Source of the DNA: Acinetobacter johnsonii CIP 64.6
GTDB taxonomy: Bacteria; Pseudomonadota; Gammaproteobacteria; Pseudomonadales; Moraxellaceae
NCBI RefSeq assembly: GCF_000368045.1
Contig: NZ_KB849229.1
Location: forward strand, 149,824 to 206,923
Length of the DNA: 57,100 nucleotides
Direction: 5' to 3'
The position numbers and the translations under genes are program-made. Below the pieces are notes generated by a model. The model searched no databases, was not told where the DNA came from, and saw only the letters and a program-made list of their open reading frames with translations. Each line of letters begins with the position of its first letter. Within the stretch, counting starts at the first letter, position 1. Below are positions 1 through 7,849 of the stretch, piece by piece.

Positions 1-59
1 TGAAGATGAAGATGAAGATGAAGATGAAGATGAAGATGAAGATGAAGATGAAGATGAAG
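1..59. repeat. Hexanucleotide tandem repeat (TGAAGA)n, poly-Ser coding on the minus strand
   Basis: About ten copies of the 6-base unit TGAAGA fill the first 59 bases and probably continue past the window edge. On the minus strand the unit reads TCTTCA and is in frame with the partial gene that covers it, so it encodes an uninterrupted serine run. A change in copy number alters protein length by two residues without shifting the frame. Confidence 0.9.
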
Positions 60-510
60 GGCATGGTTCAAGCATGACTTGAGTAATACTCAGGCTCTTC
101 TCTAGAGCTGCTTGAGCATTTACTTTTCGTTGCATAGTTGATGCTTGAGCATTACTTGCAGATTTATTCCAGCGTGCTTGAGCTGCATTTTTAGCTTTAT
201 CAGATTTCATCTGTTGATTTTGCAATGCTTGGTTTTTTAAACTGGTTAAAAAACTTGAAAGAATTTGTTCAGATTCGACTTCAAATAATTCCAATGCTGT
301 CAGCGTATTCAACAAAGTTTTAGCCTTGGTATGCTGCGGTAATTTCGTGATGCTGCATACCGTTGCTAAATCATGAGGAATAGTTCCATTTTTCCAGAAA
401 TCCATCATTAACAGCAGTGATGCACCGATTTGCTCTGCAGTCATTCGTGCAAATTTTGCCTGTAAGTCGCCAATATAGAGTGGCATCCAAATTGAAATAT
501 CTTTATGCAT
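1..510 (-). CDS. Phage-type DUF1376 (YdaU-like) protein, 3' end outside window
   Basis: The frame is open from an ATG at 510 to the window edge (170 codons) with no stop. AGGTGA lies four bases before the ATG. Residues 8-40 (motifs WMPLYIGDL, ML-type TAEQIGASLLLMMDFW, GTIPHD) fit the DUF1376/YdaU family found beside replication genes in lambdoid prophages; family members are thought to act in phage replication but the biochemical role is unknown. A charged Ala/Gln-rich linker with KAKNAAQARWNK follows, then Cys-Pro and a pure serine tract encoded by the hexamer repeat. It lies downstream of the integrase and small ORF on the same strand, consistent with one element. The family call is by motif resemblance only. 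Confidence 0.65.
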   Translation of the reverse strand, partial: MHKDISIWMPLYIGDLQAKFARMTAEQIGASLLLMMDFWKNGTIPHDLATVCSITKLPQHTKAKTLLNTLTALELFEVESEQILSSFLTSLKNQALQNQQMKSDKAKNAAQARWNKSASNAQASTMQRKVNAQAALEKSLSITQVMLEPCPSSSSSSSSSSSSSSSSSSS

Positions 511-579
511 GTGTTCACCTTTTTTATAGGTATAGAGGGGCTAAGGTCATCGATTGGACGACCTTGTATATTTATTAGA

Positions 580-828
580 TCAGGGAGCTAAGCTCATTAA
601 CCGGAGGCGAGCCTGTTGGGCCAGGTCGTCGTAATGGGCTTGTCCATCATCCAGCATTCGCTGTAGCCAAAGTCTCAACGCCTGGTGATCATCGAAGCAT
701 TTATTGATTTCCAGCAAAAAGGCCAGATTGTGCAGTTTGGGAATGTGTAACTCATGAATGAGTTCACGCGCGACCATATCTGCTTCTGGGCTAACGACTA
801 CACCACCAAAGAAAGCTTTACTATTCAT
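580..828 (-). CDS. Hypothetical prophage/island protein (82 aa)
   Basis: I do not recognise this protein. It is small, soluble-looking and probably helical in its second half (LRLWLQRMLDDGQAHYDDLAQQARLRL). The chosen ATG at 828 has AGGAG seven bases upstream; a TTG two codons earlier lacks such spacing. The start lies inside the last codons of the integrase gene (8-base overlap), so it is probably translationally coupled to it. The residues PEADMVARELIHELHIP and NLAFLLEINKCFDDHQALR suggest a compact helical accessory protein. No function is proposed. Confidence 0.7.
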   Translation of the reverse strand: MNSKAFFGGVVVSPEADMVARELIHELHIPKLHNLAFLLEINKCFDDHQALRLWLQRMLDDGQAHYDDLAQQARLRLMSLAP

Positions 829-2002
829 GTGCAAGCTCCTCTGTATTTAGTCTTTCCAGCATGGCTTCAAATGCACTGCCATCGCGACGCGTAACATTGG
901 GAATATAGCGGCTGTAAACACGGAACAGCATTTCAGTGGTCGAATGACCTAGCTGACGTGCAATCCATTCAGGATTTTCACCCGCAGATAACCAAAGTGT
1001 GGCAGCTGTGTGACGTGTTTGATAAGCACGACGAGGCGTTAATCCTAAAAAACGCAGGATAGGGTGCCATACACGCTTATTAACTAAACGGTAGTCTAGA
1101 GGACCACCATCACGGTTGCAGAAGACGAAGTCCGATTTTCCGTTGTTGAGGCTTTTCTGTTGCAGAAAGGCTTGGTACACCCGGTCATTCATCTGGATCG
1201 TGCGGTCAGAACCATACGTTTTGGTTCCACCAAGAACACCATTCACTAACGCTTCACGGATATGGATCTCACGACGTTGCAAGTCGATATTTTTCCATTG
1301 AAGGCCATCGATTTCACTGGTGCGCATACCCGTAAAAAAGCGGATGGTGTAATAAGGTTTAAAGTCGTCACGAACAGATGTAATAATTCGCTGAACTTCT
1401 TCAAGAGAGAAAGGCGTGACTTCAATCCGACCTTCTTTCAAACTTTTTATGTTTTTGTAAGGGCTATCAAAATCATATCGTTCGGATGCGCTATCTAGTA
1501 TCATACGAAGTACTGTCATAATCTGGTTGATTCGTGATGGTGAAAGGCATTCTTGGTTATTTCCGTATGTCACTTTGGCGAGGGATGAACGGAATCCAAG
1601 GATGTCTGACTTTTTGATGTTAATAACAGAAATTGTTCCGAAATATGGAGTTAAATATTTTCGAATAACAATCCTAATTTTTTCTGCGTAGCTGCTACGC
1701 CATTCTATTTCTTTATCAGCAACCCATATTTCACAGTACTTAGAAAAAACAGGTGCTTTAGAACTCACTGCATTGATTTGGTTTTCAGCAGCTTTAATTT
1801 CTGCCAGTCGAGCACTTTTGGGAAAATATTTTGCATAATCAAATACACCTAAGAGCATTTCAGCTTCCATACGTTCAATCGCTTTTTCAAGTTTTTTGCG
1901 ATTGTTAGGTGTGTCCTCCATTGCAGTTGTTTCACGGCAACGCTTATTTAAGTACCGAAAATCGATTGTAAGCTTGCCGTATCTAGTACGGATTGAAGCC
2001 AT
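821..2002 (-). CDS. Tyrosine recombinase/phage integrase
   Basis: A 393-residue site-specific recombinase that would insert and excise the element ending in this window. The N-terminus (residues 1-65, RYGKLTIDFRYLNKRCRETT) resembles the DUF3596/Arm DNA-binding domain of phage integrases, followed by a SAM-like core-binding domain (about 88-180). The catalytic domain shows Arg227 (TGMRTSE), Lys261 (GGTKTYG), Arg330 (YQTRHTAA), His353 (LGHST) and the presumed nucleophile Tyr363 (RVYSRY). The position usually held by the first His of HxxR is Tyr327, a variant seen in integrases of this type. The gene sits 13 bases after the excisionase-like gene and about 1 kb from a tRNA-Gly array, the usual kind of target. 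Confidence 0.92.
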   Translation of the reverse strand: MASIRTRYGKLTIDFRYLNKRCRETTAMEDTPNNRKKLEKAIERMEAEMLLGVFDYAKYFPKSARLAEIKAAENQINAVSSKAPVFSKYCEIWVADKEIEWRSSYAEKIRIVIRKYLTPYFGTISVINIKKSDILGFRSSLAKVTYGNNQECLSPSRINQIMTVLRMILDSASERYDFDSPYKNIKSLKEGRIEVTPFSLEEVQRIITSVRDDFKPYYTIRFFTGMRTSEIDGLQWKNIDLQRREIHIREALVNGVLGGTKTYGSDRTIQMNDRVYQAFLQQKSLNNGKSDFVFCNRDGGPLDYRLVNKRVWHPILRFLGLTPRRAYQTRHTAATLWLSAGENPEWIARQLGHSTTEMLFRVYSRYIPNVTRRDGSAFEAMLERLNTEELAHE

Positions 2003-2015
2003 TGGCTTGAAACTC

Positions 2016-2231
2016 CTATTGTAGTTGTAGGCTATGTAGAGAACCGAACGAGGTTTTAGTCATGTCTTCCTCAATACGTTCCCAAACAAAAAGAATTTTG
2101 CGTCCACCAAATGGGCGAATGTAATGAACGCCTTCGAGTAAAACACTATCTTTGAGTTGATTTCGGATAGTACGCTCGTTGTAATGAATTCGTTCCGACA
2201 GTTCTTTTGTAGTAAGATACGTGAAGTTCAT
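2016..2231 (-). CDS. Excisionase-like small DNA-binding protein (71 aa)
   Basis: The first half (LTTKELSERIHYNERTIRNQL) reads as a winged/MerR-like helix-turn-helix, and VHYIRPFGGRKILFVWERIEE looks like the following beta hairpin with basic contacts. This arrangement fits recombination directionality factors and AlpA/Xis-like regulators. It lies directly upstream of the integrase on the same strand with a 13-base gap, so the two are probably co-transcribed. It would bend attachment-site DNA during excision or regulate int. Assignment is from layout and HTH pattern, not from a close family match. Confidence 0.65.
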   Translation of the reverse strand: MNFTYLTTKELSERIHYNERTIRNQLKDSVLLEGVHYIRPFGGRKILFVWERIEEDMTKTSFGSLHSLQLQ

Positions 2232-2252
2232 ATGTATATCCTTTTAAAAAGT

Positions 2253-2331
2253 ATCACAATGATGTTATTTAAGATCACAATGCAATACTATAAGCATTTA
2301 ATACATCATGCAAGTACTTTATTACACAATG
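2253..2331. promoter_or_regulatory. Divergent control region with ATCACAATG repeats
   Basis: Between the excisionase-like gene (minus) and the XRE gene (plus), ATCACAATG occurs at 2253-2261 and again at 2274-2282, two helical turns apart in the same orientation. A related ACACAATG occurs at 2324-2331, just before the XRE start. Spaced repeats in a divergent intergenic region next to an XRE gene suggest operators for that regulator. This is inference; no binding data are visible. Confidence 0.35.
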
Positions 2332-2341
2332 GTGGTAATTA

Positions 2342-2551
2342 ATGATAGTTTGCAATTTACCAGTCTTATTAGCTGAGCGCAGAATGAAGGTTGCGGATGT
2401 TGCGCGTGAAACAGGGATGAGTAAAACTACTCTGCATAAACTCTATAATGGTCAATCGACGCGTATTGATTTTGAAACTATTGAAAAGCTCTGCTTATTG
2501 CTAAATGTAGAAGTAGGGGAGCTTCTAAAATTACAAGCTGATGAAGACTAA
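2342..2551 (+). CDS. XRE-family helix-turn-helix regulator (69 aa)
   Basis: A single-domain Cro/C1-type DNA-binding protein. Residues 16-40 (KVADVARETGMSKTTLHKLY) form the HTH, followed by FETIEKLCLLLNVEVGELL, the usual last helices of this family. It is encoded divergently from the excisionase/integrase pair, the position of a phage or island regulator that sets the switch between integration and excision. There is no C-terminal sensor domain. A transcription terminator follows 24 bases after the stop. Confidence 0.85.
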   Translation: MIVCNLPVLLAERRMKVADVARETGMSKTTLHKLYNGQSTRIDFETIEKLCLLLNVEVGELLKLQADED

Positions 2552-2574
2552 GTTAATGAAATATTAATAAAAAT

Positions 2575-2598
2575 AAGGTGACCAAATTTGGTCACCTT
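2575..2598 (+). terminator. Terminator/perfect 24-bp palindrome after the XRE gene
   Basis: A perfect 24-base inverted repeat whose core is GTGACCAAATTTGGTCAC. Read as RNA it gives a 9-bp stem with an AAATTT loop, followed by CC and six T residues, so it can act as a rho-independent terminator of the XRE gene. Because the same 18-base core recurs 125 bases further on, it may also be a protein binding site. Confidence 0.7.
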
Positions 2599-2702
2599 CC
2601 TTTTTTGAAGTATTTTTAATTGTGAGAACAGTCGTTAAATCTGGCTCTTTGGGCAGAGTTTTTGAAACTAGAAATGATTAGTATTTGTCGATATTTTTAT
2701 TG

Positions 2703-2874
2703 CGTGACCAAATTTGGTCACGATCCTATTTGATCTTGTAAAAATATTGAATTGAAAATAATAGAAGTCTAATGACATAGAAATTTTCGATGGAATAATT
2801 TTTTAAGCAGTTTTAGAAAGGGGTTCTTATCTTTTTGATTTATTGAAGGCACTTTTTGGTCACTTATGGTCACC
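2703..2874. repeat. Repeated GGTCAC boxes between XRE gene and tRNA-Gly array
   Basis: The 18-base palindrome GTGACCAAATTTGGTCAC, already present at 2578-2595, occurs again at 2704-2721. Two more GGTCAC half-sites lie in direct orientation at 2858-2863 and 2868-2873, ten bases (one helical turn) apart. The stretch 2599-2960 carries no supported gene. The position, between the int/xis module and the presumed tRNA attachment site, suits integrase arm-type or Xis sites, but this is inference. Confidence 0.45.
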
Positions 2875-2960
2875 TGCAAATTGAAGACGTTGGGATAGAC
2901 GTTATTTGAAAGCAGTCTAAAAATCTTTCTTGTTTTAAAAAATCTAATAAAATCAACAAT

Positions 2961-2991
2961 AAAAAAGCCCCCATCTTTCGATGAGGGCTTT
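2961..2991 (-). terminator. Rho-independent terminator of the tRNA-Gly array
   Basis: On the minus strand GCCCTCATC pairs with GATGGGGGC around a GAAA loop and is followed by six T residues. It lies 8 bases after the CCA of the last tRNA-Gly gene and ends that transcript. Confidence 0.85.
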
Positions 2992-2998
2992 CTGAATT

Positions 2999-3074
<76 letters not shown>

Positions 3075-3115
3075 GTATTGAGCAGTTTTTGCTAAAACTT
3101 ACACTGAAAAAAATT

Positions 3116-3191
<76 letters not shown>

Positions 3192-3228
3192 GTATTGAGC
3201 AGTTTTTATAAAAACTTACACTAAAAAA

Positions 3229-3304
<76 letters not shown>

Positions 3305-3345
3305 GTATTGAGCAGTTTTTGCTAAAACTTACACTGAAAAAAATT

Positions 3346-3421
<76 letters not shown>

Positions 3422-3431
3422 ATAGCGCTGT

Positions 3432-3459
3432 ATGATACAGCAAGCAAGTTCAGGGTCAA
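3432..3459 (-). promoter_or_regulatory. Sigma70 promoter of the tRNA-Gly array
   Basis: On the minus strand a -35 TTGACC (3459-3454) and a -10 TATCAT (3437-3432) are separated by 16 bases. Transcription would begin a few bases before copy 1. A GC-rich ACAGCGC follows the -10, as in stringently controlled stable RNA promoters. Confidence 0.7.
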
Positions 3460-3641
3460 TAGCTTTATGAAAAAGCTGAGTTTAATTGCATAAAATAAAG
3501 CCAGTTTTAGACTGCGTATTGAGCTTTTTTAACTTTTGTTCACGAAACGTTGTGCCTCATGTTAGTGAAAAGAGTTTTACGCATTCAACATCTCGAAGGA
3601 ACAGGTATACTCTGAACGAATCATTATTTTTGGAGACAGGT

Positions 3642-3950
3642 ATGAGCTTGGAGCAGCAATTGATTGAACGCTTACAACAGCTTTCCTCATCATATTTAGA
3701 AGTTGTGAATGAATCTTCTGGTCATGGCGGTTATTTTCCAGGGAAAGAGTCACATTTTAAAGTAATCGTGGTGAGTGATATTTTTGAGGGATTACGTTTA
3801 GTTCAGCGCCATCAAAAAATTTATGCGGTAGCAGGAGACTTACTCAGTCCAGGTAAAATTCATGCTTTAGCTATTCATGCCTTTCTACCTGAAGAATGGC
3901 AAGGACAAGACACTTCTAGTCCAAATTGCGTACATGCCCCGAAAAGCTAA
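3642..3950 (+). CDS. bolA: BolA family protein
   Basis: A 102-residue BolA/IbaG-type protein. Signature residues are NESSGHGGYFPGKESHFKV, then VVSDIFEGLRLVQRHQKIYAV and KIHALAIHAFLPEEW; the HFKV and RHQ segments match the class II KH-like BolA fold. BolA proteins pair with monothiol glutaredoxins in iron-sulfur trafficking and influence envelope and shape regulation. The start at 3642 has GGAGAC upstream; a longer in-frame extension to 3486 would add 52 non-conserved residues and was rejected. It is followed 14 bases later by a SirB2-type gene. Confidence 0.88.
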   Translation: MSLEQQLIERLQQLSSSYLEVVNESSGHGGYFPGKESHFKVIVVSDIFEGLRLVQRHQKIYAVAGDLLSPGKIHALAIHAFLPEEWQGQDTSSPNCVHAPKS

Positions 3951-3964
3951 GCAGAGATTCAGTT

Positions 3965-4357
3965 ATGGAAACACAATTATTGATTAAGATCGTGCATATG
4001 TGTGCGGTCAGCTTGGCATGTGTCGTGATTTTGGCGCGTGCCCTGACATTATTTAAAGGCGTTCAAGGCAATCAACCCAATCCAGCAGGTCGAACAGTTT
4101 TTGTTGCTCTTCAGCACTTAAGCATGCTGGTGATTGTACTGACTGGGGTTGCACTTTTAGTGATGAAAAACTTTGATGTGCAAACATGGTTTTATGCCAA
4201 AGTGGTTTTATTTTTAGTGATGTTATCTTCTTTGTCGAAAGCTTATAAAAAAGAAGACAGCATTTTACTTACACAGCGCCGAGTGGGGTTATTCTTGGCG
4301 GTGGTAGCGATGATATCCATTTTAGGTTTAGTCATGATTAAACCAAACTTTGGCTAA
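3965..4357 (+). CDS. SirB2-family membrane protein
   Basis: A 130-residue inner-membrane protein with four predicted hydrophobic segments (residues about 5-25, 45-65, 72-90 and 108-126) and the pattern KIVHMCAVSLACVVILAR followed by RTVFVALQHLSMLVIVLTG, typical of SirB2. The family is named for a Salmonella invasion regulator locus, but its molecular function is not established. It follows bolA by 14 bases and is probably co-transcribed. The ATG at 3965 was chosen because the preceding in-frame codons overlap bolA. Confidence 0.8.
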   Translation: METQLLIKIVHMCAVSLACVVILARALTLFKGVQGNQPNPAGRTVFVALQHLSMLVIVLTGVALLVMKNFDVQTWFYAKVVLFLVMLSSLSKAYKKEDSILLTQRRVGLFLAVVAMISILGLVMIKPNFG

Positions 4358-4442
4358 TTGTTAGACATAATCATCGGCACAGCGATTGTTCTGCGCTACA
4401 CTGCTATCTATAGCGGAAAAATAACAAGATGGAGGGGATTTT

Positions 4443-5297
4443 ATGCATACACGTGTGGTATTTAATCAAAAAGGTGGTGTCGGCAAATCCAGTATTGCAG
4501 TGAATTTAGCGGCAATTAGTGCACATCAAGGCTTAAAAACCTTACTGATTGATCTCGATCCGCAAGCGAATTCGAGCCAGTATGTATTGGGCGATGACGC
4601 AACGTATTCGGCAGACAAGCCAGCCTTAGAACCCAATATTGAAAACTATTTTGAAGAAGTACTTGGAACGACTCAAAATAAAAGTCTATTGGGCAGTGCC
4701 ATTGGTTCGATCCTCAAAGGGCGTGCTAAAGGCTTAGAAAGTTATGTGCACCAATCCCCTTTTAAAAATTTGGATGTGATTCCAGCCAGCCCAAGCCTCG
4801 GGGCATTGGCTTATGCTTTAGAGTCAAAACATAAAATTTATAAACTGCGTGATGCGTTACAACAGCTTGCCGGAAAATATGATCGTGTCTATATCGATAC
4901 ACCACCAGCCTTTAACTTCTTTACTTTGTCGGCACTGATTGCAGCCAATAAAGTCCTGATTCCGTTTGATTGTGATGTCTTTTCTAAACGTGCACTGCAA
5001 ACTTTGATCGAAAATGTGCTCGAAACTCAAGACGATCATAATGATCATTTGGAAATTGAAGGCATTGTGGTGAATCAGTTCCAAGCGCAGGCCAAACTTC
5101 CACGTGAAGTGGTGCAACAGCTGAAGGATGAAGGTCTTCCTGTACTAGAAAGTATGTTGCCCCCATCGGTGCTGATGAAAGAATCGCACCACAAAAATTT
5201 ACCTTTGATTCATTTGGCACACGATCATAAATTGACGCAGGCCTATCAATCATTGTTCAATGAGATTGAGAATAATAAATTGCGAGATTCAGCATGA
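4443..5297 (+). CDS. ParA-family partition-type ATPase
   Basis: A 284-residue MinD/ParA P-loop ATPase. The deviant Walker A motif KGGVGKSS is at residues 10-17, with the signature lysine at 10, and the DLDPQANSS motif is near residue 38; YIDTPP is the Walker A' segment. It lacks a ParB partner nearby. Its stop overlaps the start of a lipoprotein gene (ATGA), so this looks like a two-gene operon with an unknown cargo rather than the chromosomal parAB system. Members of this type position protein complexes or DNA on the nucleoid or membrane. GGAGG precedes the start. Confidence 0.88.
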   Translation: MHTRVVFNQKGGVGKSSIAVNLAAISAHQGLKTLLIDLDPQANSSQYVLGDDATYSADKPALEPNIENYFEEVLGTTQNKSLLGSAIGSILKGRAKGLESYVHQSPFKNLDVIPASPSLGALAYALESKHKIYKLRDALQQLAGKYDRVYIDTPPAFNFFTLSALIAANKVLIPFDCDVFSKRALQTLIENVLETQDDHNDHLEIEGIVVNQFQAQAKLPREVVQQLKDEGLPVLESMLPPSVLMKESHHKNLPLIHLAHDHKLTQAYQSLFNEIENNKLRDSA

Positions 5298-5683
5298 AAA
5301 AGATCACAATTGCTTTTTTAGTGGGCAGTACGCTGTTATTGAGCGCCTGTGCCACAACGGTTAAACCGACTTATGTCTCTCCTACACAGTATCAAGCTTT
5401 GAACTGCCAACAGTTACAAGCAGAATATAATCGGATTCAGCAACATTTAGATGAAGGTGTACCTACTGCGAAACGCACGGGTGTTGGCGTGGGGCTAGGT
5501 CTGGGTGGTGGATGGAGTCATGGTGGCGGTTGGGGCTTTGGTCCAAGCGTTTCAGTGAATATGGGACAATCATCGAATACCAAAAAAACTGAAATTTCAC
5601 GACTTTTGGGTCAGCAAGAGGCGATTGTACAGGCTGCAAAATTCAAAGGCTGTGCGATTACCGTGCAAAATAAGACGAATTAA
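5294..5683 (+). CDS. Small lipoprotein with Gly-rich segment, coupled to ParA
   Basis: A 129-residue protein with a lipoprotein signal (LLLSAC, acylated Cys at 19). After a short helical part (NCQQLQAEYNRIQQHLDEG) comes a glycine/tryptophan-rich stretch (GVGVGLGLGGGWSHGGGWGFG) and a second helix containing GQQEAIVQAAKFKGC. The pattern of a soluble helix pair with a glycine zipper-like hydrophobic segment recalls small outer-membrane lipoproteins. It starts within the last codon of parA. The function is unknown. Confidence 0.8.
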   Translation: MKKITIAFLVGSTLLLSACATTVKPTYVSPTQYQALNCQQLQAEYNRIQQHLDEGVPTAKRTGVGVGLGLGGGWSHGGGWGFGPSVSVNMGQSSNTKKTEISRLLGQQEAIVQAAKFKGCAITVQNKTN

Positions 5684-5700
5684 TACCGCATTTATTCATC

Positions 5701-5726
5701 CTGCTGAAGGGTTCACCTTTCAGCAG
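5701..5726 (+). other. Hairpin after the ParA/lipoprotein pair
   Basis: CTGCTGAA and TTCAGCAG form an inverted repeat around GGGTTCACC, 17 bases after the lipoprotein stop. It lacks a strong T tract, so termination here is possible but not certain. Confidence 0.4.
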
Positions 5727-5891
5727 TCATTAAAATCTTAGCAAAATGTTTCTAAAATAATTTCAAGAAAACAATGGATTATCATTTTAACACACACTTT
5801 TCTACCTCATGGGTTCTGTGTTTTTTTCCGCTTTGACTTGAGGAAACCGCTCTTTTTCGGCTAAATTGCGCATCTTTAATGCTGTTGTTGG

Positions 5892-6491
5892 ATGTCTATG
5901 ATTGAGAGTTGGCTGTTTGTATTGGCAATGATTGCTGTCTTGATGATTCCGGGACCAACCAATGCTTTACTCGCAAGCTCTGCACATCAGCAAGGTCTGG
6001 CGAAGACCAGCTTACTTGTACCCGCAGAACTGTTTGGGTATTTCTATGCCATCAATTTATGGGCACTTCTGATTCATCTCAGTACACCGACTTGGCCTTA
6101 TCTGATAGACCTTTTACATGCACTCAGTGCAGTCTATGTGTTCTGGCTGGCTTTTCATTTGTGGAAAAGCTCGCACTTAGAAAAACATAATCAACGTTTT
6201 ACCTCGATTCGACCTAAACAATTGTTTTTTTCTACTTTGAAAAATCCGAAAGCGGTCTTATTTGCTGCGGGTATTTTTCCCTATGAAGCCTGGGATAATC
6301 CCACCAATTTCTTTTTGGTCTTTGCCGTGTTTAGTCTGGTGTTATTGCCAACGGCACTGTTCTGGATGTCTTTTGGCCGTGCCACTTTATCGGGCGAGTC
6401 CAAACAAATAAAAGCCGATCTCTTATATAAAGGATCGGCCATGTTGTTGGTGGTGTGTATGTTTCCCGTGATTCTACGCTTTTTTGCTTAA
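5892..6491 (+). CDS. LysE/RhtB-family transporter
   Basis: A 199-residue polytopic membrane protein with the family's N-terminal PGP motif (MIPGPTNALL) and the second signature FFSTLKNPKAVLFAAGIFP. About five to six hydrophobic segments are visible. LysE/RhtB proteins export amino acids or their analogues by proton exchange; the substrate cannot be told from sequence. The ATG at 5892 or the one two codons later are both possible starts. It converges with the DedA gene, the two overlapping by four bases. Confidence 0.85.
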   Translation: MSMIESWLFVLAMIAVLMIPGPTNALLASSAHQQGLAKTSLLVPAELFGYFYAINLWALLIHLSTPTWPYLIDLLHALSAVYVFWLAFHLWKSSHLEKHNQRFTSIRPKQLFFSTLKNPKAVLFAAGIFPYEAWDNPTNFFLVFAVFSLVLLPTALFWMSFGRATLSGESKQIKADLLYKGSAMLLVVCMFPVILRFFA

Positions 6492-7132
6492 GCTTCAGTG
6501 GTTGATTTTTTCTTTAATTTGGCCCGAATAAAACCAATAATCCCGGGCAAGACACTAATAATAATAATGCCGAAAATCAGATGCGTGAAATTGTCTTTGA
6601 CCACAGGCACATTGCCAAAAATATAGCCTAAAGTAATGAATGATCCAATCCAGCAGAATGCACCAATCAGGTTATAAGACAGGAAAAATTTGTAGTCCAT
6701 TTTTCCTGCACCTGCTACAAAAGGTGCAAAAGTCCGCGCAAAAGGAATAAAACGTGCAAAAATAATAGTTTTACCACCATGTTTTTCAAAGAATTTTTGT
6801 GTATTAATCAGATGTTGTTTATTGATGAAACGGGATTCGATTTCAAAAACGCGCGGTCCAATATAACGACCAATGTGATAATTCAGCGTATCGCCCAGTA
6901 CGGCCGCGATAAAAAGTAAAACACCAAGAGTCCACGGATTCATTGCACCTGTGGATGCTGCTAAAGCACCTGCGGCAAACAATAAGCTGTCGCCGGGTAG
7001 GAACGGCATGACCACCAAACCTGTTTCCACAAAGATGATGAGAAACAAAATTGCATAAATCCAAACCCCATAGTTGGTGATAAACTCAAGCAAATGGTCA
7101 TCGACATGTAATATAAAATCAATCAGTTCCAT
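6488..7132 (-). CDS. DedA-family membrane protein
   Basis: A 214-residue DedA/SNARE-associated family protein. Conserved features are ETGLVVMPFLPGDSLL near the N-terminus and the FARFIPFARTFAPFVAG signature, whose arginines matter in the family. DedA proteins act as flippases or transporters for membrane lipids such as undecaprenyl phosphate or phosphatidylethanolamine and support membrane-potential homeostasis. The ATG at 7132 was chosen over an in-frame TTG at 7141. A basic tail (RAKLKKKS) ends the protein. Confidence 0.9.
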   Translation of the reverse strand: MELIDFILHVDDHLLEFITNYGVWIYAILFLIIFVETGLVVMPFLPGDSLLFAAGALAASTGAMNPWTLGVLLFIAAVLGDTLNYHIGRYIGPRVFEIESRFINKQHLINTQKFFEKHGGKTIIFARFIPFARTFAPFVAGAGKMDYKFFLSYNLIGAFCWIGSFITLGYIFGNVPVVKDNFTHLIFGIIIISVLPGIIGFIRAKLKKKSTTEA

Positions 7133-7344
7133 GGGGCACAAATAAGCAAAAGAGTGCGGAAATCCTAGCAGTCTCGTTATCAGAAGTCAGTATTAAAACG
7201 TAAATAAATTTAGCTATCAGTGTTCTTATCTTAAAAGTATGTGTGATGAAAATGGATATTTATTCTAAAAATAGAGAACATTAAGATAGCTACAACTTCA
7301 AATAAAACGTATTTAAAGGTGTAAAAATATTTAATCGAAATGTT

Positions 7345-7741
7345 GTGGCCAAAAATATTATCAATCAACCCAATACAGATGTAGTTTTAGCTTTAATTCC
7401 CCGTGTATTGATGGCTTATATTTTCCTTGTTGCAGGCTGGGGAAAAATTTCAGCTTATAGCGTAACTTTAGGGTATATGGAGTCTATGGGGACTTGGAGC
7501 GCTATTACCTTTAACCATTTTAGTTGAGTTTGGTGGTGGCTTAGCGCTGTTATTTGGTTTTCAAGCCCGCTTTGCTGCGTTTGGTTTGGGTCTATTTAGT
7601 GTGATTACCGCTTTTATCTTTCATGATGGCACACAAGACAGTATTAATTTTATGAAAAACTTTGCCATGGCAGGTGGTCTATTGTTTCTAATCCTGCATG
7701 GTGCAGGAAAAATGAGCCTAGATCATCTGATTGAAAAATAA
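7345..7741 (+). pseudogene. DoxX-family protein, apparent frameshift
   Basis: The first frame gives a DoxX start (VVLALIPRVLMAYIFLVAGWGKI ending in GYMESMG) and stops at 7525-7527. The conserved remainder (LGALLPLTILVEFGGGLAL, GFQARFAAFGLGLFSVITAFIF, KNFAMAGGLLFLILHGAG) continues in the +1 frame from about 7490 to a stop at 7741. Removing one G from the GGGG run at 7485-7489 would restore a single frame reading MGLGALLP. Intact DoxX proteins are four-helix membrane proteins linked to quinone/sulfur redox and oxidative stress. The start is a GTG at 7345. A sequencing error is as likely as a true mutation. Confidence 0.8.
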
Positions 7742-7750
7742 TTCAAAATG

Positions 7751-7780
7751 AAAAGCAGCATTTGCGATGCTGCTTTTTTT
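7751..7780 (+). terminator. Terminator after the DoxX gene
   Basis: AAGCAGCAT and ATGCTGCTT form a 9-bp stem around TTGCG, followed by a run of T residues. Confidence 0.88.
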
Positions 7781-7849
7781 ATTTACAAGAAAGTACGGTG
7801 TGGACGTTCTTTTTTTTGATCAAGATCAATAAAACATGAGGAAAATAAG

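Noticed and set aside
5909..6190. 93-codon plus-strand ORF inside the LysE gene
   Set aside because: It is a shadow frame of a gene with clear LysE motifs.
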